Shown here: positions 4,300 through 5,537 of the stretch, piece by piece
Layout of the letters: every line of letters starts with the position of its first letter
Position numbering within the stretch: position 1 is the stretch's first letter
Assembly (NCBI GenBank): GCA_018817865.1
Contig: JAHITG010000511.1
Location: forward strand, 1 to 5,537
DNA length: 5,537 bases
Source: Spirochaetota bacterium
GTDB lineage: Bacteria; Spirochaetota; JAHITG01
Reading direction: 5' to 3'
Position numbers and translations under genes: made by a program
The notes under the pieces: generated by a model
What the model saw: the letters and a program-made list of their open reading frames with translations, nothing else
What the model was told of the DNA's origin: nothing
The model's database searches: none

Positions 4300-5271
4300 A
4301 TGAGAAGGAAGAAGCTGGGAAGGAGTGACCTGGAATTATCGGTTGTTGGTCTGGGGACCTGGGCTATGGGTGGCAGTGACTGGGCTTACAGCTGGGGCAG
4401 TCAGGATGATAATGATTCTATTTCTGCCATTCATCAGGCCATGGACCTGGGGATCAATTGGATCGATACGGCTCCTGTGTACGGGATGGGGCATGCCGAA
4501 GAGGTTGTCGGTAAAGCCATCAGCACAATGAAAGAAAAGCCTCTTGTTTTTTCAAAATGCGGGCTGGTATGGAATGATAAAAGGAAAGTAACACCTCTTT
4601 TGAAGAGAGAAAGTGTTAAGAATGAGATCAATGCAAGTTTAAAACGACTGCAGATAGAAGTGATCGACCTTTATCAGATACACTGGCCCAGACCTGATGA
4701 AGATATTGAGGAAGCCTGGGAAGTTATTGCAGGGGCAGTTAAAGCAGGAAAGATCCGATATGCGGGTGTATGTAATTTTAATGTTGACCAGCTTATCAGA
4801 GTAGAATCAATTCATCCCGCAGCCTCCCTGCAGCCTCCCTACAGTATGATCGAAAGAGACATTGAAGAGGAGATCCTTCCATACTGCGCTACTTTTGAAA
4901 AAGGTGTAATTGTATATTCACCCATGCAGAAAGGCCTTTTAACCGGGAAGTACACAAAAGAGAATATTAAACAGCTTTCACCGGATGATCATAGAAAGTA
5001 TGATATTCAGTTTAAAGAACCGATCCTGAACACCAACCTCTGGTTTATAGAAGGATTAAAACCAATAGCAGAAAAAAACAAGATCACTCTGGCACAATTG
5101 GCAATTGCCTGGACACTGAATCGTCGTGAAGTGACTGCAGCTATTGTCGGTGCAAGGAATGCTTCTCAGATAGGGGACACCGCTAGGGCAGGTGACTGGG
5201 TTCTATCTGATGTGGATATAGCATTGATCGATTCCCTTATTCAGGAGCGTCAGGAGAGATTAATTCACTGA
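4300..5271 (+). CDS. Aldo/keto reductase, IolS-like (AKR11-type)
   Basis: This 323-aa cytosolic NAD(P)H-dependent oxidoreductase is of normal family length and reduces carbonyls to alcohols; its physiological substrate is unknown. The ATG has GGAG (4289-4292) 7 nt upstream. The (beta/alpha)8-barrel carries the complete catalytic tetrad: D56 and Y61 in DTAPVYG, K86 in FSKCGL, and H128 in QIHWPRP. Cofactor-side motifs are GVCNFN (156-161, Cys where Ser is usual), Q178 in SLQPPYS, YSPMQKGLLTGKY (206-218) and AIVGARNASQIGD (281-293), which would bind the adenosine phosphate. The N-terminal GLGTWAMGG and YGMGHAEEVVGKA segments are closest to the IolS/AKR11 group as I recall it. The DUF5683-like gene follows 28 nt later, so the two are probably co-transcribed. 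Confidence 0.94.
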   Translation: MRRKKLGRSDLELSVVGLGTWAMGGSDWAYSWGSQDDNDSISAIHQAMDLGINWIDTAPVYGMGHAEEVVGKAISTMKEKPLVFSKCGLVWNDKRKVTPLLKRESVKNEINASLKRLQIEVIDLYQIHWPRPDEDIEEAWEVIAGAVKAGKIRYAGVCNFNVDQLIRVESIHPAASLQPPYSMIERDIEEEILPYCATFEKGVIVYSPMQKGLLTGKYTKENIKQLSPDDHRKYDIQFKEPILNTNLWFIEGLKPIAEKNKITLAQLAIAWTLNRREVTAAIVGARNASQIGDTARAGDWVLSDVDIALIDSLIQERQERLIH

Positions 5272-5299
5272 TCATTATATTAAAGATATGGAGGAACTT

Positions 5300-5537
5300 A
5301 TGAAACGGATTAGTTTAATTATTCTAATTCTGGTATTTTTTATGAACATACAGCTTCATGCTGAAGTTAATGAGGGAGCATTATGGCGCAGTGCGGTCTT
5401 TGCCGGATGGGGTCAGCAGTACAACGGTCAGAAAATGAAAGGGGATATCTTTATTCTTACGGAGATCGTTTTATTGGGAACATCCGTATTTACTTATATT
5501 CTCCAGGATAATGCGTATAATGATTATAAAAGGGCTA
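5300..5537 (+). CDS. Exported DUF5683-like membrane protein, 3' end outside window
   Basis: The frame is open from ATG 5300 to the window edge (79 codons plus one base). GGAGGA (5290-5295) lies about 5 nt upstream. Residues 1-21 look like a Sec signal peptide (KR, then a hydrophobic stretch, then LHA followed by Glu). The mature start contains ALWRSAVFAGWGQQYNGQK (27-45), a hallmark of DUF5683-type proteins, whose pattern is 'xxWRSxxxPGWGQxYNxxxxKG', followed by a hydrophobic segment (about 49-66). The usual Pro before Gly-Trp-Gly is Ala here. The function of this family is not established. It follows the aldo/keto reductase by 28 nt, probably in one transcript, but a functional link is not evident. 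What is seen is an exported N-terminus, and the family assignment rests on the GWGQxYN motif. Confidence 0.8.
   Translation, partial: MKRISLIILILVFFMNIQLHAEVNEGALWRSAVFAGWGQQYNGQKMKGDIFILTEIVLLGTSVFTYILQDNAYNDYKRA

Overview
The window is about 5.5 kb of ordinary bacterial chromosome, A+T-rich, with most coding sequence roughly 40% G+C. It suggests a Gram-negative-type (diderm) bacterium of uncertain phylum: there is a thioredoxin with a lipoprotein signal and a Sec-exported DUF5683-like protein. The promoters are classical sigma-70 type (TTGACA/TATAAT, 16-nt spacers) and most starts have clear Shine-Dalgarno sites. That argues against Bacteroidota, whose promoters and leaders look different, but I cannot name the organism.

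Layout. Positions 1-146 hold a strong promoter and leader for a cytosolic degenerate-GGDEF/EAL protein (147-1454), a likely c-di-GMP phosphodiesterase. A small cyclophilin-like protein (1489-1836) follows 34 nt later, probably in the same transcript. A thioredoxin-fold lipoprotein (1855-2292, minus strand) converges on it with only 18 nt between the stops. A 608-nt divergent intergenic region (2293-2900) separates the thioredoxin from an SO_0444-type Cu/Zn permease carrying a C-terminal heavy-metal-associated (HMA) domain (2901-4136). After a 163-nt gap come an aldo/keto reductase (4300-5271) and, 28 nt later, the start of an exported DUF5683-like protein that runs off the window (5300 onward).

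The genes do not form one pathway. The loosest coherent theme is metal and redox homeostasis: an envelope thioredoxin divergent from a metal exporter, with an NADPH-type reductase downstream. The c-di-GMP and cyclophilin-like pair is a separate unit.

The most unusual part is the divergent intergenic region. It holds (a) CACAAAG-type short repeats present in both orientations and (b) a roughly 200-bp array of at least five palindromic hairpins built to one plan. Each has a 4-bp GC-containing base stem, a single unpaired base (A on the 5' side or T on the 3' side), and then an A+T-rich upper stem. Hairpins of opposite bulge orientation are joined by an ACTTTGGT-like 8-nt linker. This architecture resembles REP/BIME elements of enterobacteria, but with different sequence, and one pair of arms looks split by insertion of another module. 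The array ends about 27 bp before the -35 box of the permease promoter and appears to lie outside both divergent transcripts.
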